Of a stretch of DNA of 27,134 nucleotides, positions 1 through 6,865 are shown piece by piece. The position numbers and the translations under genes are program-made. Where the stretch lies: contig DLWR01000026.1 of assembly GCA_003444795.1 (NCBI GenBank), positions 1-27,134 of the forward strand. Direction: 5' to 3'. Within the stretch, counting starts at the first letter, position 1, and each line of letters starts with the position of its first letter. The notes beneath the pieces were generated by a model that saw only the letters and a program-made list of their open reading frames with translations, was not told where the DNA came from and ran no database searches. The stretch is from Cryomorphaceae bacterium. Its GTDB lineage: Bacteria > Bacteroidota > Bacteroidia > Flavobacteriales > Schleiferiaceae.

Positions 1-543
1 CTCCGTGCATCGGCCACGGGTGAACTCGTTTTTGATAATGTGAAGGTGCCCAAAGAGAACCTCCTTCCCAATAAATCGGGTTTGGGCGCTCCTCTAGGTT
101 GCTTGGACTCTGCCCGTTACGGTATCGCCTGGGGGGCCATCGGTGCAGCTATGGATTGCTACGATACGGCCCTCCGCTATTCCAAAGAGCGCATTCAGTT
201 TGACAAGCCCATTGGTGCGTTCCAACTTCAGCAGAAGAAACTGGCCGAAATGATCACCGAGATCACCAAGGCTCAATTGCTCACCTTCCGCCTTGGTCAA
301 CTCAAGAATGAAGGCCGCGCTACGACCGCCCAGATCTCCATGGCCAAGCGCAACAACGTGGATATGGCCTTGACCATTGCTCGCGACGCGCGTCAAATGC
401 TCGGCGGCATGGGTATCACCGGCGACTACCCCATCATGCGCCACATGATGAACTTGGAGTCCGTGGTGACCTACGAAGGCACCCACGACATTCACCTACT
501 CATCACGGGTATGGATGTGACCGGGATTCCAGCGTTCAAGTAA
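1..543 (+). CDS. Acyl-CoA dehydrogenase, glutaryl-CoA dehydrogenase-like (3' part, cut by window edge)
   Basis: The reading frame is open from base 1, so the 5' part of the gene lies outside the window; 180 codons plus TAA remain. They cover the end of the middle beta domain (ATGELVFDNVKVP) and the whole C-terminal helical FAD-binding domain of an acyl-CoA dehydrogenase. RIQFDKPIGAFQLQQKKLA and MLGGMGITGDYPIMRHMMN are typical family segments. TYEGTHDIH carries the glutamate that serves as catalytic base in glutaryl-CoA dehydrogenases, and the ending TGIPAF resembles that subfamily more than short-chain enzymes. The likely role is FAD-dependent alpha,beta-dehydrogenation of an acyl-CoA, possibly with decarboxylation to crotonyl-CoA in lysine or tryptophan breakdown. 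Decarboxylation cannot be judged because the substrate-binding N-terminal part is missing. The gene converges on hflX. Confidence 0.9.
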   Translation, partial: LRASATGELVFDNVKVPKENLLPNKSGLGAPLGCLDSARYGIAWGAIGAAMDCYDTALRYSKERIQFDKPIGAFQLQQKKLAEMITEITKAQLLTFRLGQLKNEGRATTAQISMAKRNNVDMALTIARDARQMLGGMGITGDYPIMRHMMNLESVVTYEGTHDIHLLITGMDVTGIPAFK

Positions 544-547
544 GAGG

Positions 548-609
548 CTGGAGGGCTAGTGGGCTCACTGATGTGCGCTTCGCGCTGAAATGTGCGCTTA
601 AACGCTTAA
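548..609. repeat. Copy 1 of a short intergenic repeat between convergent genes
   Basis: The sequence directly behind the dehydrogenase stop shares three ordered blocks with 24679-24734: CTGGAGGGCTAGTGGGCT, TGCGCTTCGCGCTG and CGCTTAAACGCTTAA. A 4 bp stem (GCGC-TTC-GCGC) can form in the middle block. Both copies lie between converging genes. It may act as a bidirectional terminator or be a small dispersed element; which of these cannot be decided from two copies. Confidence 0.55.
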
Positions 610-628
610 CCCCTTCAACCCTTTAACC

Positions 629-1804
629 CTAGTACAAGAAGGTATCAAAGGGGAATCGTGTGGCGTGCAACGTCGCTACGGCGCGGTAAATGGACTCACG
701 CAAGGAGTCAAAATTTTCCTTGTTCGTGGCGGAAATAAACACACACTGTCCGCCTAACTCTTTGATCCAACGGTTCTGAAGGTCTTCAATCCGACCCAAA
801 TGTCCTTCTTCATCAGGCTGCGCCACCCATGCGTCTACCTTGTTGAAAATGACGAGGACGGGTTTTTCGTGGGCTTTGATTTCCGTGAGAATTTGATGGA
901 CGGAGGCCATGTGGTCCTCATAGGATTCATGGGAAATATCCACCACGTGAAAGAGGATATCCGATTCGCGAACTTCATCCAGGGTTGACTTAAAGGATTC
1001 TACCAGTTGGGTGGGCAATTTTCGAATAAATCCAACGGTATCCGTGAGCAGGAAGGGCAGGTTGCCAATCACGATTTTTCGAACCGTGGTATCCAGCGTG
1101 GCAAATAGCTTGTTTTCGGCGAGGACTTCCGTCTTTCCGAGGGCATTCATCAGAGTAGATTTCCCCACGTTGGTGTATCCAACCAAAGAGGCCCGAATGA
1201 GCGTTCCCCGATTGCCCCGCTGCGTCGCCATTTGACGGTCAATTTTAACCAGCTTCTCGCGAAGAATGGCAATTTTCTGCTTGATGATTCGGCGGTCCGT
1301 CTCAATTTGGGTTTCACCGGGGCCACGCATACCAATACCGCCCTTTTGGCGCTCTAGGTGCGTCCACATTCGGGTCAAGCGCGGCAGCAAATATTCGTAT
1401 TGCGCCAATTCCACCTGGGTGCGGGCGTAGGAGGTTTGAGCTCGTGCGGCAAAAATGTCCAAAATCAAATTGGTTCGGTCCATCACCTTGATTTCAAAAA
1501 GCCGCTCAATATTCTTCAGCTGGGAGGGGGACAGTTCGTCGTCAAAAATGGCCAAATCCACCCCGTTTTCCTGGATCAATTCTTGGATTTCTTCCATCTT
1601 ACCACTGCCCAAAAAAGTGCCCGAATCTGGTCGGTCCAATTTCTGCGTGAAGACCTCTACGGTTTCCGCCCCGGCCGTGTAGGCCAAAAAGCGCAATTCC
1701 TCTAGGTATTCCGTAGACTTTGCCTCAGACTGTTCGCGGGTGATGGCACCGATAAGGATGCACCGTTCCGCCTGACTGGGGCGGGCCGAATCACGTTCTA
1801 GCAT
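629..1804 (-). CDS. hflX: GTPase HflX, ribosome-associated
   Basis: The 391-residue protein matches the HflX family along its whole length. The N-terminal HflX domain is followed by the hallmark GGIGMRGPGETQIETDRR (about residues 155-172), a coiled-coil region, and an Obg-type G domain with G1 GYTNVGKST (209-217), G3 DTVG (255-258) and G4 NKVD (321-324). HflX proteins bind the large ribosomal subunit and split stalled or stress-damaged 70S ribosomes. The ATG at 1804 gives a normal N-terminus. The gene starts 16 bp behind the stop of the upstream four-helix membrane protein, so the two are probably co-transcribed. It ends with TAG facing the dehydrogenase gene, with the repeat at 548-609 between them. 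No missing motif was seen. Confidence 0.97.
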   Translation of the reverse strand: MLERDSARPSQAERCILIGAITREQSEAKSTEYLEELRFLAYTAGAETVEVFTQKLDRPDSGTFLGSGKMEEIQELIQENGVDLAIFDDELSPSQLKNIERLFEIKVMDRTNLILDIFAARAQTSYARTQVELAQYEYLLPRLTRMWTHLERQKGGIGMRGPGETQIETDRRIIKQKIAILREKLVKIDRQMATQRGNRGTLIRASLVGYTNVGKSTLMNALGKTEVLAENKLFATLDTTVRKIVIGNLPFLLTDTVGFIRKLPTQLVESFKSTLDEVRESDILFHVVDISHESYEDHMASVHQILTEIKAHEKPVLVIFNKVDAWVAQPDEEGHLGRIEDLQNRWIKELGGQCVFISATNKENFDSLRESIYRAVATLHATRFPFDTFLY

Positions 1805-1820
1805 TTGCGCAATTCAGGGC

Positions 1821-2258
1821 TTAGAACAGGCGGTCCCAGGGGATGCGGCTAGCAATAAGGAGCAAGCCTAATCCGAAGTAGATCAAGAGAGCCTTGTCTT
1901 TGCCTTCGGCATCTGTGGCTTTCTTAAACTTGCTGTTGCCAATAGTCAAAAGCACAATGCCTACGAGGTTGGCACCGATGTGCTCCACGGCAAACCAACG
2001 CAGTTCGGCCGTTTTCATCACTTCGGCGGTGTTGCTGGTCAGCTGGTCAAACCAAGGTCCCACGAAGTACAAACCCAAGCCCAACAAGAGCTGGGTATGC
2101 CCCGAAATCAAGGCAATTTTAGCCAGGAGGGCTTGCTTGCTATCGGCGGCATGTGCACCGGAAATTCGGCGGTAGATGGCCAAAAGAATCAAGGCCGTGG
2201 TGGCGACCAAAAAGAGATAGGCGACCGTGCGGTGCGTATGTAGTAAACCTGTGTACAC
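1821..2258 (-). CDS. Small four-helix inner-membrane protein, cytochrome-b-like
   Basis: This 145-residue protein has about four hydrophobic segments (roughly residues 11-30, 46-67, 90-107 and 123-138) separated by short polar loops. Histidines occur at 7, 9, 36, 54 and 93; H7/H9, H54 (GHTQ) and H93 (VEHIG) lie in or near predicted membrane segments and could bind haem. Similar small proteins are common in Bacteroidota and often carry the loose label cytochrome B; that is recall, not a search, and no function is established. The start is a GTG, since no ATG is in frame nearby. A good -7 box (2283-2290) lies 24 bp upstream and supports this start. hflX follows after 16 bp in the same direction. 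Haem binding is inference from the histidines only. Confidence 0.82.
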   Translation of the reverse strand: MYTGLLHTHRTVAYLFLVATTALILLAIYRRISGAHAADSKQALLAKIALISGHTQLLLGLGLYFVGPWFDQLTSNTAEVMKTAELRWFAVEHIGANLVGIVLLTIGNSKFKKATDAEGKDKALLIYFGLGLLLIASRIPWDRLF

Positions 2259-2282
2259 GATTAAATGCGTTTAGTCCGATAC

Positions 2283-2290
2283 CAAAGGTA
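2283..2290 (-). promoter_or_regulatory. -7 promoter box for the membrane protein-hflX unit
   Basis: On the minus strand the bases read TACCTTTG, a perfect match to the Bacteroidota -7 consensus TAnnTTTG. It stands 24 bp before the GTG start at 2258, giving an expected 5' leader of under 20 nt. Confidence 0.6.
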
Positions 2291-2310
2291 GTTCAATAAA
2301 AAATCAGCCC

Positions 2311-2318
2311 CACCTTTG
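2311..2318 (+). promoter_or_regulatory. Probable -7 promoter box for maeB
   Basis: CACCTTTG differs from TAnnTTTG at one fixed position and lies 20 bp before the maeB ATG. The -33 TTG is at best partly present (GTTC near 2291). The 80 bp intergenic region is shared with the divergent membrane-protein gene. Confidence 0.4.
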
Positions 2319-2338
2319 TACTTTGCAAAGCATACCCC

Positions 2339-4627
2339 ATGTCAAAGAAAAACGCACCCATCCGCAAGCGCGACATCTTAGATTACCACGAAGGCGTTCG
2401 GCCGGGCAAGGTGGAAGTCATTCCCACGAAGCCCTCGAATTCTCAACGCGACCTAAGTATTGCCTACTCTCCAGGCGTAGCAGAGCCTTGCTTGGAAATT
2501 GCAGCCAATCCATCGGATGCCTACCGCTATACGGCGAAGGGAAATTTGGTGGCGGTCATTTCCAATGGTACAGCCGTTTTAGGGCTGGGCGACATTGGCC
2601 CTCTGGCTTCAAAGCCTGTCATGGAAGGAAAGGGTGTGCTCTTTAAAATCTTTGCCGATATCGATGTCTTTGACCTTGAATTGGACACCAAGGACCCCGG
2701 TAAGTTCATTGAAACCGTCAAGATTTTGGCTCCGACGTTTGGCGGCATCAATCTGGAGGATATCAGCGCTCCGGAGTGTTTTGAAATCGAACAACGCCTG
2801 CGCGAAGAGCTGGATATTCCTATCATGCACGACGATCAGCATGGCACTGCCATCATTACGGGCGCGGCCCTGCTAAACGCCTTGGAACTGGTCAAAAAGG
2901 ACATTTCCACCGTAAAAGTGGTCTTTAATGGGGCCGGCGCCAGCGCCATCTCCTGTGCAACGCTTTATTTGGCGCTAGGTGTTAAGCCAGAAAACCTGAC
3001 TATGTGCGACTCCAAAGGGGTTATTCACGACGGCCGCACATACCTCACGCATGAAAAACTGCGCTTTGCGCGCCCCAACGAAAAGCGCGAATTGGCGCAG
3101 GCCATCCAAGGCGCAGACGTTTTTGTAGGACTCTCCAAGGGCAATATTTTAACACCGGACATGATCTTGACCATGGCCAAAGACCCGGTGGTTTTTGCCC
3201 TGGCCAACCCCGATCCGGAAATCAAGTACGAACTCGCTAAAGAGACCCGCGACGACCTGATTATGGCGACCGGTCGAAGCGATAATCCCAACCAAGTCAA
3301 CAACGTTCTGGGCTTTCCTTACATCTTCCGCGGAGCACTCGACGTGCGCGCTACCCAAATCAACGAAGCGATGAAGTTGGCGGCGGTAAAAGCCATTGCA
3401 GAACTAGCGAAGGAACCCGTCCCCGAAATTGTCAACCTCGCCTATGGCAGCCGCAACTTGACCTTTGGACCGGATTACATCATTCCCAAGCCCTTTGATC
3501 CCCGCTTGATTTACACCGTTTCCTCGGCCGTGGCCAAAGCAGCTATGGAGTCTGGCGTAGCGCAGCAGTCCATTGCAAATTGGGAGGCGTATGAGGAGGA
3601 ATTGCGTAGCCGTTTGGGCCGTGACGATAAGTTCATCCGTCTCGTCATGGAGAAAGCTAAGACCAACCCAAAGAAGGTGGTCTTCAACGAGGCCGAAAAT
3701 TACCGCGTACTAAAAGCGGCTCAAATCGTTTTGGAAGAAGGTATTGCGGAGCCCATTCTCTTGGGAGATGCCAGTAGAATCCAGGCCCTGAACGAAGAAT
3801 TTAGCCTTGGCCTCGAGGAAGTGCAAATCATTGATGTCAAGAGTTTCCACGTGCCACGAATTGTGGAATATGCCGATGAATACTACAAGTGGCGTCAGCG
3901 TAAAGGGGTTGGCTACGATGAGGCGCGCAGAAACATGCGCAACCGCGATTACTATGGTCCCATGATGGTGCGAATGGGCCACGCCGACGCGTACATTACG
4001 GGTTCCATGGTGAAATATCCTCGTGCGGTGAAGCCAGTGCTTGAAATTCTTGGCCCCAAGGATCACAGCCAAACGGTGGCCGGGGTCTATGTGATGTTGA
4101 CCAAGCGCGGCCCACGCTTCTTCGCGGACACCACGATGAACCAAGACCCCTCAGCGGAGCGACTGGCACAGATTGCCTGTGAAGCAGCCGCTATGGTGCG
4201 CAAGATGAATTTGGAGCCACGCGTGGCCTTGTTGAGCTATTCCAATTTTGGTTCTTCGACGGATGGAAAGACTCCCCGAAAAATGCGCGATGCCCTTCGA
4301 TTGATTCGTCAACGCGAGCCAGGACTCATTGCCGACGGCGAAATGCAGGCAAACTTTGCGGTCGACAACAGCCTATTGCAGGAGCAGTTCCCCTTCAGTG
4401 ATTTGGTGGGCAAGGAGCCCAATATTTTCGTCTTCCCAGGGTTGAGCTCGGCCAATATTTCCTACAAGCTGCTCCAGTCAATGGGAAGTATGGAGGCGGT
4501 AGGTCCGTTGTTGATTGGTTTGACCTACCCAGCCCACGTATTACAGCTAGGTTCCAGTGTTCGCGAGATCGTGAACGCCGCCGCTATGGCCGTGATAGAC
4601 GCGCAGTCGCGGGAGGTAGTTGACTAA
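2339..4627 (+). CDS. maeB: NADP-type malic enzyme with C-terminal phosphotransacetylase-like domain (MaeB type)
   Basis: The 762-residue protein has the three-part layout of MaeB-type malic enzymes. An N-terminal malic domain (about 1-160) contains AYSPGVAEPC, VLGLGDIG, the catalytic-lysine segment SKPVMEGKG and the metal-site segment EDISAPECFEIE. An NAD(P)-binding domain (about 160-410) contains HDDQHGTA and the nucleotide loop NGAGASAI. A phosphate acetyl/butyryl-transferase-like domain (about 435-755) begins near VVFNEAENYRVLKAA. It oxidatively decarboxylates malate to pyruvate, supplying NADPH and pyruvate. In characterised relatives the C-terminal domain is not catalytic but mediates inhibition by acetyl-CoA. 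The cofactor preference is inferred from the family. The ATG at 2339 matches the usual N-terminus. Its last 44 bp overlap the 3' end of the convergent MFS gene. Confidence 0.97.
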   Translation: MSKKNAPIRKRDILDYHEGVRPGKVEVIPTKPSNSQRDLSIAYSPGVAEPCLEIAANPSDAYRYTAKGNLVAVISNGTAVLGLGDIGPLASKPVMEGKGVLFKIFADIDVFDLELDTKDPGKFIETVKILAPTFGGINLEDISAPECFEIEQRLREELDIPIMHDDQHGTAIITGAALLNALELVKKDISTVKVVFNGAGASAISCATLYLALGVKPENLTMCDSKGVIHDGRTYLTHEKLRFARPNEKRELAQAIQGADVFVGLSKGNILTPDMILTMAKDPVVFALANPDPEIKYELAKETRDDLIMATGRSDNPNQVNNVLGFPYIFRGALDVRATQINEAMKLAAVKAIAELAKEPVPEIVNLAYGSRNLTFGPDYIIPKPFDPRLIYTVSSAVAKAAMESGVAQQSIANWEAYEEELRSRLGRDDKFIRLVMEKAKTNPKKVVFNEAENYRVLKAAQIVLEEGIAEPILLGDASRIQALNEEFSLGLEEVQIIDVKSFHVPRIVEYADEYYKWRQRKGVGYDEARRNMRNRDYYGPMMVRMGHADAYITGSMVKYPRAVKPVLEILGPKDHSQTVAGVYVMLTKRGPRFFADTTMNQDPSAERLAQIACEAAAMVRKMNLEPRVALLSYSNFGSSTDGKTPRKMRDALRLIRQREPGLIADGEMQANFAVDNSLLQEQFPFSDLVGKEPNIFVFPGLSSANISYKLLQSMGSMEAVGPLLIGLTYPAHVLQLGSSVREIVNAAAMAVIDAQSREVVD

Positions 4628-5801
4628 AGCCAAAGGCGGCCACCAAAGCAAGCCCTACACAGATCCACCACAAGATGTCAAAACCGGGTCCTGCAATGGT
4701 GCGGGTACCTAGGATTGGCGCGAGAATGTGCCCAAGCGCGTAGGTGGCTGCATACAGCCCCAAATAACGCCCCCGAGAGTCGTCGCCAGCGCGCAGGGTG
4801 ATCCATGAAATCATAAAGGGCATGGCAAGGATTTCGGCCAAGCTGAGGATGCCCATGGACAAGAAGAGGTTGGGAACGCCGTCCAAGAGATTCAAGGAGG
4901 CAAAAGAGACGGCCAAAATCACACAGCCTGCCGCTATGGCAAAGCGAGGTTTGATTCGATTCTGGGCCCAGTTGACAAAGACCATTTCTACGCCCACGAC
5001 CAGGATCCCGTTAGCGCCTAGTAGGAGGCCAATCATCTCCTCGGAAAGATGGTATTCATTCCGGTAGTAGAGGGGTAACGAAGCCACTAGTTGAAAAAAG
5101 ACCACGGCAAATACGAGCACCAAAGCGGAGAAGGCGAGGGCACTTGGGTCTCGGAAGGGGGAACGCCCTTTGGGCTTGACTTCGCGTTTACTTCGTGGCT
5201 GGCGCTTGCGGAAATAGGCTGTGAACAAGATGCCGGCTCCAAAGCAGGTGAGGGCGTCCGCCCAAAAAAGCCCTTGATAATTCATGGCGGCGATGAGTCC
5301 AGCTGCGGCCGGTCCAAGCGAAAAGCCCAAGTTGATAGCCATACGATTGAGGGAAAAAGCCTTGGTGACATTTTCCGGCTTGGCATATTCAAAAACCGCC
5401 GATGAATTCGCCGGTCGAACCATGTCCGCAACGGCGGTCAAGAGGAAGACTCCCGCGCAGAGCATCCAGAAATTGGACAAAAAGGACAGCCCTAAAAACA
5501 GAATGCTGCCGCCAAACAATGCAAAGCTTTGCACGCGGTAGGAGCCAATTCGGTCCGTCCAATAGCCCCCATTGAAAGCCCCGAGCATGGAGCCCGCACC
5601 AAAGCAAGCCATGACGTAGCCCGTGTCTTCTAAGGAAAAGTGCAGGCCTTCCGTGAGATAGAGGCTCAAAAAAGGAAGGACCATGGTGCCCGCTCGGTTG
5701 ATAAGCATGACGGTGGCCAGCACCCAAGCCTCCGGAGAGAGGCCCGTGAAAGCTGCTTTGTAGGAACGCACCGCCGCGGTCAAGGGATTTTGAGCTGGCA
5801 T
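4584..5801 (-). CDS. MFS transporter, probable efflux type
   Basis: The 405-residue protein has about twelve hydrophobic segments in two halves joined by a basic cytoplasmic loop (FRKRQPRSKREVKPKGR). The loop after helix 2 contains GGYWTDRIGSYR, a recognisable MFS motif A, and FSLGPAAAGLIAA in helix 5 resembles the motif C of drug:proton antiporters. The substrate cannot be predicted. The frame is open to 5921, but I choose the ATG at 5801 because the extra upstream residues are low-quality and hydrophilic, and because a perfect -7 box at 5806-5813 would lie inside the longer version. The divergent gene at 5853 shares the 51 bp upstream region. The 3' end overlaps the end of maeB by 44 bp with no room for a terminator. 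Confidence 0.88.
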   Translation of the reverse strand: MPAQNPLTAAVRSYKAAFTGLSPEAWVLATVMLINRAGTMVLPFLSLYLTEGLHFSLEDTGYVMACFGAGSMLGAFNGGYWTDRIGSYRVQSFALFGGSILFLGLSFLSNFWMLCAGVFLLTAVADMVRPANSSAVFEYAKPENVTKAFSLNRMAINLGFSLGPAAAGLIAAMNYQGLFWADALTCFGAGILFTAYFRKRQPRSKREVKPKGRSPFRDPSALAFSALVLVFAVVFFQLVASLPLYYRNEYHLSEEMIGLLLGANGILVVGVEMVFVNWAQNRIKPRFAIAAGCVILAVSFASLNLLDGVPNLFLSMGILSLAEILAMPFMISWITLRAGDDSRGRYLGLYAATYALGHILAPILGTRTIAGPGFDILWWICVGLALVAAFGFSQLPPATARLSRP

Positions 5802-5805
5802 GCTG

Positions 5806-5813
5806 CAAAGGTA
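5806..5813 (-). promoter_or_regulatory. -7 promoter box for the MFS transporter gene
   Basis: The minus strand reads TACCTTTG, a perfect TAnnTTTG match, ending only 4 bp before the ATG at 5801. Transcription would start at or next to the start codon, so the mRNA would be leaderless or nearly so. No clear -33 TTG is present. Confidence 0.6.
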
Positions 5814-5816
5814 CCT

Positions 5817-5838
5817 CCGGCTGTGCCCCGGCTGTGCA
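5817..5838. repeat. 11 bp tandem direct repeat in a divergent promoter region
   Basis: CCGGCTGTGCC (5817-5827) is followed directly by CCGGCTGTGCA (5828-5838), identical at 10 of 11 positions with a period close to one helical turn. It sits between the -7 boxes of the divergent MFS and exported-protein genes, where an operator for both could lie. Regulation is inference. Confidence 0.5.
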
Positions 5839-5839
5839 C

Positions 5840-5847
5840 TATCTTCA
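5840..5847 (+). promoter_or_regulatory. Weak -7-like box for the exported-protein gene
   Basis: TATCTTCA matches four of the six fixed bases of TAnnTTTG and ends 5 bp before the ATG at 5853. The surrounding bases GCACTATCTT resemble the possible promoter at the right edge of the window (27116-27123). Confidence 0.3.
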
Positions 5848-5852
5848 CCGCA

Positions 5853-6407
5853 ATGAAGCGTTTTTTCTTCCTGTTGGCCCTCTGCATTGGCCCCGTTACG
5901 TGGGCGCAGAACGATCCACATTTTTTGAATGGTTTCGGCTACGATTATTCCATTGGAGTTCCACGCAATAATTCCGGTCAGCTCTTTATTGGTAATGGCC
6001 TGAGCTATGTGCCGCGCTATGTCTTTCCGGTGAATGAAAACTTCAGCTATGGCCTTGGAGCTCCGGTTGGCGCCTCGTTGGTGCAGTCGTTAATCAGTGG
6101 ACAATCCGCTCTTGGCTTGAACTTCGCGCTCTGCGGCGAGGTCCATGCAGGTATGGGCGCAACTTCGGCCAGTACCAAATTGCTCGGAGGCTTCTTTGGA
6201 ATCGGATTTGGCAGCTTTAATGTGACCTGGTTTGACCTCTATGGAACCACGAATGATGCCCATTATGGTCCGTATGTTCAGGCAGGGTTTAGAATTCCCT
6301 ACTATGGTCAAGACGTGACCATTGCAGTGGCGCATTGGCAGGGGTTGAATCCCGCAAATGGCCGATCACAAGTCTACGCGGTCAAACTGATTTACGAACT
6401 GTACTAA
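5853..6407 (+). CDS. Small exported protein of unknown function
   Basis: The 184-residue product starts with a clear Sec signal peptide: basic MKR, a hydrophobic core FFFLLALCIGPV, and a likely cleavage site after WAQ (about residue 19). The mature part is rich in Gly, Tyr, Phe and Asn, with alternating patterns such as FGIGFGSFNVTWFDLYG and PYVQAGFRIPYYG. It ends in an aromatic strand, VYAVKLIYELY, which resembles an outer-membrane beta-barrel terminus. I do not recognise the family. An outer-membrane or periplasmic location is inference; a barrel of 8 strands would fit this size. The ATG at 5853 is chosen because the longer open frame upstream lacks a signal peptide. It diverges from the MFS gene, and its stop codon overlaps the stop of yqeY by 3 bp on the opposite strand. 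Confidence 0.8.
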   Translation: MKRFFFLLALCIGPVTWAQNDPHFLNGFGYDYSIGVPRNNSGQLFIGNGLSYVPRYVFPVNENFSYGLGAPVGASLVQSLISGQSALGLNFALCGEVHAGMGATSASTKLLGGFFGIGFGSFNVTWFDLYGTTNDAHYGPYVQAGFRIPYYGQDVTIAVAHWQGLNPANGRSQVYAVKLIYELY

Positions 6408-6865
6408 GCGCTAAGCAAACGCTTTACAGCGTCGGCAACGGCTTTTCCTTCTGCTTTGCCAGCCATGGCTTTGCTGCAAACGCCCATAGCTTTTCCAAAG
6501 TCTGCAGGGCCAGTGGCGCCCACTTGCGCCAGCAAGGGCTGGAGGGCGGCATCAAGCTCGGCACCTTCAAGCATGGCGGGTAAGTAGGCACTGATTACGG
6601 CAAGTTGCTCTTCTTCAACCTGGGCCAAATCTGCGCGATTCTGTTGGTTGAAGATGTCCGCAGATTCTTGGCGCTGCTTCTTCAAACGCTGTAAAACGGC
6701 GACTTCTTGGGCCTCCGTCAGAGTACCGCCATTGCTGCCGTTGGACTTTTCGAGGGTGAGGGCCGTTCGTATCGCACGAATAGCTTCCAAGCGCACCGTT
6801 TCTTTGGCGCGCATGGCGGATTTAAGGTCTTCGCCCAAGCGAGCGTCCAACGTTTCAGTCGACAT
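6404..6865 (-). CDS. yqeY: GatB/YqeY domain protein
   Basis: This 153-residue protein is a full-length YqeY-type protein: an N-terminal helical half (LKSAMRAKETVRLEAIRAIRTAL) and a C-terminal half related to the tail domain of the tRNA amidotransferase subunit GatB (LAVISAYLPAML, then DFGKAMGVCSKAMAGKAEGKAV). Family members are thought to relate to tRNA or amidotransferase function, but no firm role is known. The ATG at 6865 overlaps the ftsZ stop by 11 bp and gives the usual [14 protein letters not shown] start; a longer frame to 6916 is unlikely. It is the last gene of the dcw operon, a placement I recall from other Bacteroidota. Its TAG overlaps the stop of the convergent gene at 5853-6407, so no terminator separates them. 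Confidence 0.93.
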   Translation of the reverse strand: MSTETLDARLGEDLKSAMRAKETVRLEAIRAIRTALTLEKSNGSNGGTLTEAQEVAVLQRLKKQRQESADIFNQQNRADLAQVEEEQLAVISAYLPAMLEGAELDAALQPLLAQVGATGPADFGKAMGVCSKAMAGKAEGKAVADAVKRLLSA

